NCBI GenBank assembly: GCA_964019335.1
Contig: OZ025661.1
Span: forward strand, 586,001-650,000
Reading direction: 5' to 3'
Source: Diplonema japonicum
Taxonomy: Eukaryota > Euglenozoa > Diplonemea > Diplonemida > Diplonemidae
DNA: 64,000 nucleotides
Shown: positions 10,091-19,030 of the stretch, in pieces
Position numbering within the stretch: position 1 is the stretch's first letter
Layout: each line of letters begins with the position of its first letter
Translations under genes and position numbers: made by a program
The notes under the pieces: model-generated
Database searches by the model: none
Told to the model about the DNA's origin: nothing
What the model saw: the letters and a program-made list of their open reading frames with translations, nothing else

Positions 10091-11410
10091 ATGTCTGAGG
10101 AGAAGCTGCCTGTGAGCTTCGAGGACATCTCGACAGCCGCGTACAGGATCAGGAACGGCGTGGTGAGGTCCCCTGTGAGCAAGGCCAGCCCCTTGGTGGG
10201 CGGCAACACCGGCGAGTTGTGGCTGAAGCACGAGCACAGGCAGACCACCGGGTCCTTCAAGGAACGGGGCGCTCTGAATACGCTACTCCAGCTCAGCGAC
10301 GAGAAGAGGAGGATAGGCGTCATCGCCGCCAGCGCGGGGAACCACGCCCTCGCCCTCGCGTACCACGGCAAAAGGTTAGACATCCCTGTCACCGTTGTCA
10401 TGCCGACCTTCGCACCGCTAGCAAAGGTATCACGTTGCAGGGACCTCGGTGCCGCGGTTCACCTTTACGGTGCGAACATCCAAGAAGCTCGTTCGCATGC
10501 TCTGACAATGGTGAAGGACTCGGGGCAGGAGTACATCAATGGGTACGACGACGCCAACATCATTGCAGGGGCGGGGACCATCGGCATTGAAATCCTCGAA
10601 CAAGTCCCCGAGGCGGAGGTCTTAGTGGTGCCCATCGGGGGTGCGGGGCTCATCGCAGGGATCTCAATGGCGGTTAAGAAACTCCGTCCAAACATCACCG
10701 TTATCGGAGTCGAACCAAAGAACTGCGATTCGTACACGCAGGCTCTTATCGCAGGCGAGCCGGTGAGCGCGACAACGCGTCCGACACTTGCAGACGGGTT
10801 GAACGTGCCTACGGTGGGTGGGAACGCGTTTGCTATCTCGCGACGTTATGTTGACAAGGTGATCACTGTCGATGAGAAATGGATTGCCCTGGCGATCCTT
10901 CGTGTTCTTGAAGGGGAGCGGATGGTTGTCGAGGGTGGCGGTGCTACCGGCGTCGCAGGTCTTCTGTCCGGCCAGCTTCCGGAGCTCGCCAATAAAAAAG
11001 TTGTCACCGTCCTGTGCGGATCCAACGTGGATATGACAGTTCTCGGTCGTGTTATTGAAAGGGGTTTGTATGTCGAAGGCAGGCTTGTTCAGCTCACGGT
11101 GCCCATTTCCGACCGTCCTGGTGGCCTCGCCGACCTCGCCAAGGCACTGGCCGATCTTGGAGCCAACGTCATGGACATGACCCACCAGCGTGCCTTCATC
11201 TCAGACATCAACGTTGTATCCGTCTACTGCACACTTGAAGTCCGCGACAAGGAGCACCGCAGTTCTATCATCGCCAGCCTCATCGAACGCGGTTTCGATC
11301 CCCAGCTCCAGGGTGAGACTCCTTCTGTTAGGGACACCAGCAGGCTGCACTCTGCTGGCCGCCACGACGGTTCTGACTCAATCACCGCTGGCAGCATGTC
11401 CAAACTCTGA
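10091..11410 (+). CDS. Threonine dehydratase (threonine ammonia-lyase), single ACT domain
   Basis: 439 residues, intronless. A fold-type II PLP enzyme converting threonine (or serine) to 2-oxobutyrate (or pyruvate) plus ammonia. The PLP lysine lies in TTGSFKERGA (Lys57). The phosphate-binding glycine loop is VPIGGAGLIAG. The C-terminal ~85 residues form one ACT domain (LVQLTVPISDRPGGLADLAK). One ACT domain and this length match the catabolic TdcB-like or eukaryotic serine/threonine dehydratase class, not the two-ACT biosynthetic IlvA. The start follows a pyrimidine tract, an AG at 10041-10042 (likely trans-splice acceptor) and a long poly-A 5' UTR. tRNA-Leu follows 125 bases downstream. Confidence 0.92.
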   Translation: MSEEKLPVSFEDISTAAYRIRNGVVRSPVSKASPLVGGNTGELWLKHEHRQTTGSFKERGALNTLLQLSDEKRRIGVIAASAGNHALALAYHGKRLDIPVTVVMPTFAPLAKVSRCRDLGAAVHLYGANIQEARSHALTMVKDSGQEYINGYDDANIIAGAGTIGIEILEQVPEAEVLVVPIGGAGLIAGISMAVKKLRPNITVIGVEPKNCDSYTQALIAGEPVSATTRPTLADGLNVPTVGGNAFAISRRYVDKVITVDEKWIALAILRVLEGERMVVEGGGATGVAGLLSGQLPELANKKVVTVLCGSNVDMTVLGRVIERGLYVEGRLVQLTVPISDRPGGLADLAKALADLGANVMDMTHQRAFISDINVVSVYCTLEVRDKEHRSSIIASLIERGFDPQLQGETPSVRDTSRLHSAGRHDGSDSITAGSMSKL

Positions 11411-11535
11411 GAGGAGAGATGCAGTTTATCCCTTTTTTTTTTTCCTTCCCCCTTCCCAAGTTTTTTTTTACACTATCTAAAAAGACAGGAAAATGTTCTA
11501 TAGTGGTCAATTATGGGGGCTCGCTGACCCTCATT

Positions 11536-11617
11536 GGCAAGATGGCCGAGCGGTCTAAGGCGCTACGTTCAGGTCGTAGTCTCTTCGGGGGCGTGGGTTC
11601 AAACCCCACTCTTGTCA
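11536..11617 (+). tRNA. tRNA-Leu(CAG), copy 1
   Basis: 82 nt. Acceptor stem GGCAAGA/TCTTGTC with discriminator A. The anticodon loop reads TTCAGGT (anticodon CAG). It has the long class II variable arm expected of Leu, and the T-loop TTCAAAC. The gene body is identical to the copy at 25998-26079, and ~25 bases of 5' flank (GGCTCGCTGACCCTCATT) are conserved too. A T run follows. Confidence 0.95.
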
Positions 11618-12268
11618 TTTTTAAACTATTCCCATTTTCTTTTTTTGTTTCTCTTCTCTTTTTTTCGTGTGAAATGTACATCCTCCCATTTAAGGAGCTA
11701 GAGGGTCACAGAATGACTTTCTGGCAGCATAGCCGCTTGCTTTTGTGCCCCTCTGTACATGTCCCGTGCCCTTATTAGATATACAGAGCATGTGCTTTTT
11801 TTCTCTTTTTTTTTTCGTTTGCTAAACCTCGAAACCAGAAATAAAACAAAACTAGAAGAAAAAAAACAAAACGTGCAACTTTTCATCTCTTTTTTTACAA
11901 AAGAAACAAGTAGGAAGGACGGGGTGCAGCGAGCTTGGGCACTTCCTTATACCATTCTTTTTTTTTACCCTCTTTTTTTTAAAGTGGTCCCTCCTCCTTT
12001 CCGAAGGGGTGCTCTCTCAAAGGTATCACTTCTTTGGGATACATTTCTGCCACTTTTAAAAAGAAAACGAAGCAAAGGTTTTAGCGAAAAACAAAAAATA
12101 AAACAAAAATGTATTTTAACACACTTTTTCTTTTTTTCCGACTCCCCTCCCCTTCGTTTTTTTTTTTTTTTTGCCCAGTCCTTAAGTATCCAAACTCAGC
12201 AACAGGAGCGAGAGGAGGGTGGGAGGTGGGGGGGGGGGCATCGAGGAGGGGGTGGGGGAGGAGAGCCG
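11618..12268. other. Intergenic region and 5' UTR of the CCHC gene
   Basis: T-rich intergenic DNA with several pyrimidine tracts and AG dinucleotides that could serve as trans-splice acceptors (for example CCCAG at ~12179). A G-rich/GA-rich stretch lies just before the next ATG. No gene was seen. Confidence 0.5.
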
Positions 12269-13121
12269 ATGTCAGGGTGCTACAACTGCGGGCAGCTCGG
12301 CCACTACGCACGGGAATGTCCGCAAGGGGGGCAGGGAAAATGCTACACATGCGGCCAAATGGGACACTTCTCCCGGGAGTGCCCGCAACTGGGTGCACAG
12401 AGCGGGGACGGACAAAACATGGGAATGGGAATGGGCATGGGCATGGGTGTGGCCGGAAAGGGTGGGTGCTATAGCTGTGGACAACTGGGACACTACTCAA
12501 GGTATCATCGCACACTTTTAGGGGGCGGAGATAACTAAAACACCCAGAGACTGCACAAGGAACGGAGGCTTCTACAACCCCAAGTGCTATGCATGTGGGA
12601 GGTACGGTCATGTGTCACGGTGTGCAGCTCAACAACAAAACAAAAACAAAAAATAGAGACTGCACGGAAGAGAGCAAACCAGGCAGCTGTTACAACTGCG
12701 GGAAGCAAGGGCACGTTGCAAGGTACACACAACAACAACAACAACAAAAAAAAAAAGGGAGTGTCCTCACGGAGGCGAACGGTGCTACAGCTGCGGGGAG
12801 CAAGGCCACTACGCAAGGGAGTGTCCGCAGCTGGGAGGCACAAGCAGTACTTGTTACGTGTGCGGCGAACCGGGTCACTTTGCCAGGGAGTGCAGGAGCA
12901 ACATGGGTGGCAGCGGTCCCGTCAGTGCCAACGGCAGGGGTGATGAGATGACGAATATGAATATGAACATGAACATGGGTATGGGTAAGGGTAAGGGTGA
13001 CGCGCGAGGAATGGGTGGATTTAGCAGGCTGCAAGACACTCAATCTGGCACAGGCACTTGCTTCACTTGCGGGCAACCGGGGCATTTCTCTAGAGAATGC
13101 TTGTCTGCTCCAAAATACTGA
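12269..13121 (+). CDS. CCHC zinc-knuckle nucleic-acid-binding protein (CNBP/UMSBP type) with three mini-introns
   Basis: Exons 12269-12501, 12548-12619, 12657-12722 and 12758-13121. Introns are 46, 37 and 35 nt (gtatca...cccag, gtgtgc...atag, gtacac...aaag). The spliced protein is a string of CX2CX4HX4C knuckles: CYNCGQLGHYAREC, CYTCGQMGHFSREC, CYSCGQLGHYSR-DC, CYACGRYGHVSR-DC, CYNCGKQGHVAR-EC, CYSCGEQGHYAREC, CYVCGEPGHFAREC and CFTCGQPGHFSREC, eight in all. Met/Gly-rich and Met/Asn-rich linkers separate some. Proteins of this type bind single-stranded DNA or RNA; in kinetoplastids they include UMSBP and RNA regulators. All three introns fall at the same point, between the R and the D/E of a knuckle. 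Without splicing the frames are interrupted. Confidence 0.88.
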
Positions 13122-13885
13122 GAATGGAGAAGAAGAAAAAATGCCTTCTTAAACGACAAGTGTAGGGATGAGAAAGAACCACTCTCCCCCCCCCGCCATA
13201 TAGTTTTTTTTTTTTTTTTTTTTTTTTTTCTTGTCAACGAACGTATTTTTTTTTCTTCCATATCCCAAGGAAGTACAAAGAAAAAAAAAGAGAGAGAGAG
13301 GGGGGGAAGAGGGGAAGGGGGGGGGAAAATTAATTTTAAAAAAAATGCTGTAAAAAGGAAAATTACCGGAAGGAAAAAATGTCCGGAAGCCCTGGCTGAC
13401 CGGATGATTTTTCTTCCGGGTAATTTTTCCTTTTACAGTAATAAAAAAATAAAAAACGCTCTAACCCACCCCCCATCCCTACTGTTTCCTTTCCTTTCCT
13501 TCCCCTCTCTCTCTCACACCCCCCCCCTACTTCGAAACTTTTATCCATCGTCCCTGCAAAACTCGAACACAAAGTATTCTTTTTCTTTTTAATCTGCTCC
13601 CATTCTTCCATCCTTCCTGTTTACAAAAAAATACATAAGAAAAAGGTTTTCTTTTCTTTTCTTTCTTTTTTTTTTTCCGAGCCTTGTGCCCCGCTTTTTT
13701 TTCCCCCCCTTTTTTTTCCACCTCCCCCCCCCCCCTTTTTTTTCCTTCTAATGAAACGTGTTCCCTGCAGCTTGCTCCGGCTTCGGTTAATAAGCATTAA
13801 GCCCTTGGATCGCTTCCCAACACCTCTCCTACCACACAGGGTTACGGGTGTAAGGGGGTACTGCTCGACAGCCGAAATAAGACAG
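13122..13885. other. Intergenic region with hairpin element and aminopeptidase 5' UTR
   Basis: Contains poly-T, poly-G/A and a 91-bp inverted-repeat element (13348-13438). A pyrimidine tract (13660-13750) ends at the first AG, CTGCAG at 13770, which is the likely trans-splice acceptor for the downstream gene. Confidence 0.5.
13348..13438. repeat. 91-bp near-perfect inverted-repeat (MITE-like) element
   Basis: The ~39-nt arms CTGTAAAAAGGAAAATTACC...GTCCGG and CCGGAT...GGTAATTTTTCC-TTTTACAG are close complements around a ~13-nt loop. It is flanked by A/T-rich DNA and contains no ORF. A degenerate relative with the same TTTTACAGTAATAA end is at 9189-9259. Confidence 0.75.
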
Positions 13886-15578
13886 ATGTCTGGACACGGA
13901 AGAGAAGCACACGAGGCAACATGGAAGGGGTATGTGGAGGACTGTGTGGCGATGCCGTGCTCCATGATCTTTGGGAGCAAGGAGAAGCTTGTGTTAGATA
14001 AGAAGAAGAAGTTGTGCATCGTGGGCACAAAGGAAAGCCTTGCTGAAGTGGAGAAATCCGGGATCGTTCCGAAGGGACTTCTTGCAACATACTCCGCGAT
14101 GGTGAAGAAGATCACTCCCTCCTCGCTGAAGTGCGCTTCACTGTCGCAGAACATCTTCGACGGCTCCATTGAAGACCTTGTCATCGGCTGTGTCACTCAG
14201 GAAGCATCCCGGCACAGCAGCCCTTTCCGTGCAGACCAGGTCCGTGATTTTGTGAACAAACATGTTCCCTCTAACGCCACCACTGCCTTGGTCATCGCGG
14301 CACCTTCTGCTGATGCTGCGTTCGCGTACATCAGCAGCGCTCCCAAGGGCCACCACCTCGGGAAGTTCAAAGGTGCGTTGGACGGGTTCGAACCCTCGTT
14401 GGCACCGATTCCCGTTACCGTTCTGACCGCCGGCGTGCCCATTGACGAGAAGCACAACAAACGTGCCAACATCATCGCAGAGTCCATTCAGCTGACCGGA
14501 CGTCTTGTCGACTCCCCTGCCAACTTCCTCAACACGAAAACGTATGCTGAAATTACGGAGGGCATCAGCAAGAAGTTCGGTTTCGGGTGCGACGTGCTTC
14601 GCGGCGAGGAACTTCAGGCAAAGGGCATGAACGTGCTCTTCACCGTGGGGAGAGCCGCCGAGTACGGGTCAGCCCTTGTTGTCATGACGCACAACCCTGA
14701 GAAGAAGGATGATGATGCGGAGGTCGTGTGCTGGGCTGGGAAGGGTATTGTGTACGACACAGGCGGTCTCAACATCAAGTCCACGGCAGGGATGTGCGGC
14801 ATGAAGCACGACATGGGTGGATCTGCCGGCGTGCTCGGTGCATTTGTCGCAGCGTGCCGTCTTGGTGTCCGCACCAAGCTGCACGCCCTCCTCGCACTGG
14901 CCGATAATGCCGTCAACGAGAACTCCTGCAGGCCCGACGACATCCTCCGTTGCTTGTCAGGGAAGACCATTGAAATAAACAACACCGACGCAGAGGGGCG
15001 CCTCGTGCTCTCCGACGCTGTTGCCTATGCCCACAAGTACCTCAAGCCTACCTGTCTTGTTGACATGGCAACCCTCACTGGAGCTCAGGTATGGAGGGGA
15101 AAAAAAATAGGGACAAAAAAATAGCTATTTACTGCCAACAAGTAATGACTTTACCGTTACCTCGAGAGGTCGGTAAAGCATTACTTGGCGGTAGGTAAGT
15201 GGTTTTATTTCACGACACTCGGAAATTACTTCACCACGAGGGGCACAACAGGGTGACAAGGGGTACAACAAGAGAGGGGTTACAAAGGTTACAATACAAG
15301 TTGTTTTCCCCAGAAACTGGGAACAAGGCCTAGCCAAAAGTGGGCAAATTGGGAGGAAAAAGTAGTCCAACTTGGAACTGAGCCGAGGCAAAAGTTGGCC
15401 AATTGAGCTGAACCTGGGGGAAATTAGCAAACTGAGAGGAAAAAGTAGCCCACCGAACCGAGGCAAAAATTGGCCTACCGAGGCATATTATTTAACGGAA
15501 ACCCCCTATTACTTCACGGAAAACAGGCCATTATTTCACCGTGAAGTAATGAGTTTAGCGTGAAGTAATTTCTGAAGA

Positions 15579-15612
<34 letters not shown>

Positions 15613-16001
15613 TGTCGCCACTGGGAAGCACTTCGCCGCTATCTGCGCAAACACTGACGACATTGAAGCCAGGGCCCTTTCCGCTGGGAAGCAATCCGGT
15701 GACCAGTATGGCAATAACGGGGGGACATCACAACAAAACAAAAAGGTGCTTCCCTGTCGTGTTCGCACCGGAGTTCCTCCTTCCCGAGTTCGACAGCGAC
15801 TTCGCTGATATGAAGAATAGCGTTGCCAATAGGGCCAACGGACAGGTCTCTTGCGCAGGGCTTTTCATCTACAACTGTGGGTTCGGTGGGGAGTTCAAGG
15901 GTGACTGGTTGCACATAGACATGGCATACCCTGCCACTGCCGACAACAAGAGCACTTCTTTTGGTGTTGCCCTCTTGTTGAAACTCATTAAGGCTGTTTG
16001 A
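13886..16001 (+). CDS. Leucyl aminopeptidase, peptidase family M17 (NPEPL1-like)
   Basis: Exons 13886-15088, 15611-15705 and 15746-16001. Introns are 522 nt (gtatgg...aaag) and 40 nt (gtatgg...aaaag). M17 marks are GKGIVYDTGGLNIK, with the metal-binding Lys and Asp, and the family signature NTDAEGRLVLSD. LTGAQ joins GVATGKH across intron 1, and GDQ joins CFPVVF across intron 2, giving ADMKNSVANR and a C-terminus as in NPEPL1-type enzymes. It removes N-terminal amino acids from peptides in the cytosol. The frame is open to an ATG at 13751, but the first AG after the pyrimidine tract is at 13770, so the next ATG, 13886, is preferred. Intron 1 carries palindromic MITE-like DNA. The 3' end is duplicated at 50905. 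Confidence 0.9.
15089..15610 (+). other. Aminopeptidase intron 1 enlarged by a MITE-like insert
   Basis: Begins GTATGG and ends in ~32 A then G. Near the start, ATAGCTATTTACTGCC leads into near-complementary arms (15130-15155 and 15172-15199) around ~16 bases. The 3' part has repeated GTGAAGTAAT segments complementary to AATTACTTCACC near 15207-15235. ATAGCTATTTA also opens palindromes at 42140 and ~46300. With the insert removed this would be another short A-rich intron. Confidence 0.6.
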
Positions 16002-16122
16002 TTGCACACTCACTTATGGTTTGGTTGTCCCACTTATAAAAGGATGACAAACTAATTTTATTTTGGGGGTTGTTAAGAGACAATGACAAACTATTTATTT
16101 TTGGGGGCTGGTAAGTGGCGTG

Positions 16123-16195
16123 AGCAGAGTGGCGCAGTGGTCAGCGCGGTGGGCCCATAACCCACAGGTCGTAGGATCGAAACCTACCTCTGCTA
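16123..16195 (+). tRNA. Initiator tRNA-Met(CAT), copy 1
   Basis: 73 nt. Acceptor AGCAGAG/CTCTGCT has the A1:U72 pair typical of eukaryotic initiators. The anticodon stem ends in three G:C pairs (GTGGG/CCCAC) around CCCATAA. The T-loop ATCGAAA carries A54 and A60. It is 122 bases past the aminopeptidase stop and 65 before the protease start. The 5' flank GTAAGTGGCGTG is the unoccupied version of the site hit by a retrotransposon at 51109-52909. Confidence 0.95.
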
Positions 16196-16259
16196 GTTTT
16201 TTAATTTGTTACCAGCATTTTTTATTTCGATTTTTTCCATCCACACAGGGTGTTGGCCA

Positions 16260-18372
16260 ATGAGCTATAACCATGGAGGAACGAGGTACCCGGTGCTGCA
16301 AAAAGTGAGTCCTATGGGGAGCCCCAGGAGTTCGTGTTCTGGGAGCCCTCATGGAAGTATGAAGTCCTGTTTGAGGGGGTCAGGATTAGCTCATCGCCCA
16401 GCCAGCCCTGGAGCGAGCTCGGACGGCTCTTTTCAGAGAAGCCTGCAACGAAGCAACATGAGCGGGAGTGGGAGGCTTCCGCCTGCAGTGTGCAGCCCCA
16501 CGTATCCTTCGCGGAGCTCGGTCTCGGCTTCGTCAAGCTTTTCCAGCGCAAGCATCACATCCCTGAGACGGCCAGGAACCCCTCAAATCGATCGTTCTGG
16601 CTGGCTTGAAAAACACTATGAAAACCGACTGACACCAAAGAAACGGTACTACTGCCTTCTGACGGAGTCATCGTTGAGGTACTACACAGAAAATGTGGGC
16701 GACGGGAGGGATGCGAAACCGAGGAGAGAGATACCTTTGCATGGAACGGAACTGAGCGTGAACCAAGCCAACCAGCGCATGGCCTTAACGGTAATGGGCC
16801 CGGAACGGAAAAGATACGAGTTCGGGGTCATCAATGGGACGGTTGACGAGTGGGCTCGCGACATCGCACAGTGCATCAGGAGAAGGGACTCCGTGGTCCT
16901 TCGATCAGCGTCGATAAGAGGGCATTGTGGTGGCTTCGACAAACTTTTAGAGAATTATCGAAAATACGCCTCCGCAGTGGTCACGGCGGACACCGATGCG
17001 TCTGATGTACATGGCTTGGCGAAGTGCGTGCAGAACTTGCTGGATCCGAGCCAACTGGCGTTGTCGAAACTAGAAGACTTACCGACACGCGGTACCTTTT
17101 TAAAGGACACCCTGGGCTCGATCTGGGACCACTTCGACACCGATCGTGACGGGTATCTCTCGCAACGCGAAGCCGAGTCCTTGTTCAAGCAGCACCTTGC
17201 AGCGATGAAACGCCACGCGCCGAACCTTGTCGACGACATTATCAAAAGAGTCTTCAGGCTGTTCATCCCTTCGGATAAACAGGTTCCGGAGGAGTATTTA
17301 AACGCGATCCGGTCCAAAGCCGAATACGGCTTGACGTCATTCTTCGGGACTCTCGAAAGAGACCTCCCTTCGATCACACATGAGTTGCTGGCGAAGCTGG
17401 ACTCGAACCGAGACGGCCGGGTTGAAAAAACAGAGTTTATGCAGATGTTTTTGAAATGCTCGGAGATCGCCGATCTGGGCCCCGCTATACAGTCCACCGT
17501 AGGCGATGAAATCGCTCATCAGATGAGGTGCCTCATCGATAAAGCACTGAAGAAGCCTCCTGGGACGTGCGGGCTTAAAAATCTTGGAAACACATGTTAC
17601 ATGAACGCCGCAATACAGTGTCTATCGGCGACTGTAAGGCTGCGGCAGTTCTTTATATCAGGGACCTATAAAAACTACATAAACACGAAGAACAAACTGG
17701 GGACGCAAGGACGGCTCGCAACTGCGTACGCTGTGATGATGGACGAAATGTGGGGTGGGAAGGATGTTTATGCACCGTCGTTATTCAAGAAGGAGCTTGG
17801 CCGTTCGAACGAGCAGTTTGCAGGATGGGGTCAGGAAGACTCCCAAGAACTCGTCGCTTTTCTTCTAGACCGCCTTCACGAAGATTTGAACCACGTTACC
17901 CAAAAAACATATGTGGAGCTGAAAGATCCACCAAGGGCGACAGACGAACAGCTCGCTTCACTTTGGTGGGACCACCACATCCGGCAAAACCTCGGTGTTG
18001 TTGTTTCTCTCTTCCACGGCCAGTTGAAATCTGTTGTGACATGTCTCAAGTGCGGCCACACATCGAAGGCTTTCGATCCCATAATGTACCTCTCGGTCCC
18101 GATACCCGAAAAGGTGGGCAAGACCAGTCTGTCAGCATGCTTCGACTCCTACATGGGGCGCGAAGAGGTCAAAGGCAAAGACGAGTGGTACTGCAGTACT
18201 TGCAAAACCCACAGGCCCTTCCGAAAGGAAGTCTCCCTGTGGAAACTTCCCAGATATCTCATTGTGCATCTCAAGAGATTTACATACTCTGTGTACGGCA
18301 CCATCTCCAGCAAACTCGACACTTCAGTCGATTTCCCGATGTGCTTCTCCCCTGAACGGTGGCTTGCTCGGA
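16260..18372 (+). CDS. Ubiquitin-specific protease, exon 1: PH domain, EF-hands, USP Cys half
   Basis: Start chosen after the acceptor CCACACAG (16241-16248). Residues ~1-110 are Ser/Pro-rich and ~113-211 a PH domain (SGWLEKHYENRLTPKKRYY). EF-hand loops lie near 291-302 (DTDRDGYLSQRE) and 380-391 (DSNRDGRVEKTE). The USP fold begins at GLKNLGNTCYMNAAIQCL, with catalytic Cys446. GWGQEDSQELVAFLLD and two zinc-binding CxxC pairs follow, then LIVHLKRF. The exon ends in codon phase 1 before gtatgg. The His/Asp part is absent here but appears, in matching phase, at 26110. The enzyme would cleave ubiquitin from substrates, possibly under Ca2+ and membrane-lipid control (inferred from EF and PH). Confidence 0.88.
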
Positions 18373-18856
18373 GTATGGGTGACACTTTAGCAACGTATGG
18401 AAGAAGAAAAAAAAAAAGGGGGGGAAAAAAAAAAGGACGCCTCCCGATGAATATCTCGCCGAAGTTACACAGATACCATATCTCTCGCCTCGGACACCTA
18501 ATTTGTATGAGGAGGGTGGGAGGGGATTGAACACACGACGATCAAACCACAGGAGCTCACCCGTTACGTCGCCTCTTAAGAGGAGAAAGGACTTTCCCAG
18601 TAACCCTGCTGAGTTAGGTTTGTTTTCATTTCGATTTCAAATTTGGGCCCTGGGCGTGTGAAGATACCCGAAAGGGCCGACGGCTCCACCTGGAAGTGCC
18701 GGGTGGAAAAACACTGTTGCAAGCAAAAGCTCCAAAAAATTGCCTTCAATGTCACACTCATTTTCACCTGATAGGTGTCTGGCGAATTTTGTAATACTTG
18801 TAGATTTTTAAGTTTACCATTTACTCATTCCTGAAATCTTGTGCTACAAAAAAAAG

Positions 18857-18929
18857 TACACATGGTCGGGATTGAACCGACGATCTCTCGCGTGTGGGGC
18901 GAGCGTCCTAACCACTAGACGACACGTGC
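18857..18929 (-). tRNA. tRNA-Val(CAC), copy 1, with C33
   Basis: 73 nt. Acceptor GCACGTG/CATGTGT has G:U pairs and discriminator A. D-arm GTCT...GGAC; anticodon stem CTCGC/GCGAG closing the 7-nt loop CCCACAC, anticodon CAC; T-arm GTCGG/CCGAC with loop TTCAATC. Position 33 is C rather than the near-universal U, in both copies (see 53058). Bases -3 to +6 (18924-18932) are duplicated at 22516-22524, flanking element E1. Confidence 0.9.
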
Positions 18930-18932
18930 TAT
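18924..18932 (-). repeat. Target-site duplication of element E1, 3' copy
   Basis: Minus-strand ATAGCACGT, covering positions -3 to +6 of tRNA-Val. The same nine bases occur at 22516-22524 on the other side of E1. The bases beyond differ on both sides, so the match is exactly 9 bp. Confidence 0.8.
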
Positions 18933-19030
18933 AATAACCACTGGGGAATAATAATAATAAATATTCCACTACCAGGCGGGAGGATCGAAGGGGAGTAGAG
19001 AAAACCATTCAAGGGAAAGGGAAAGGGACA

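Noticed and set aside
13751-13885. Upstream in-frame ATG of the aminopeptidase with a mitochondrial-looking leader
   Set aside because: The first AG after the pyrimidine tract, the likely trans-splice acceptor, is at 13770, downstream of that ATG. The leader was kept only as an alternative.
18373-18530. Continuation of the USP frame past 18372 to a stop at 18530, or a 40-nt intron there (gtatgg at ~18395)
   Set aside because: It gives no USP histidine box. The donor at 18373 joins in phase to the real His/Asp exon at 26110, so the continuation is read-through of the intron.
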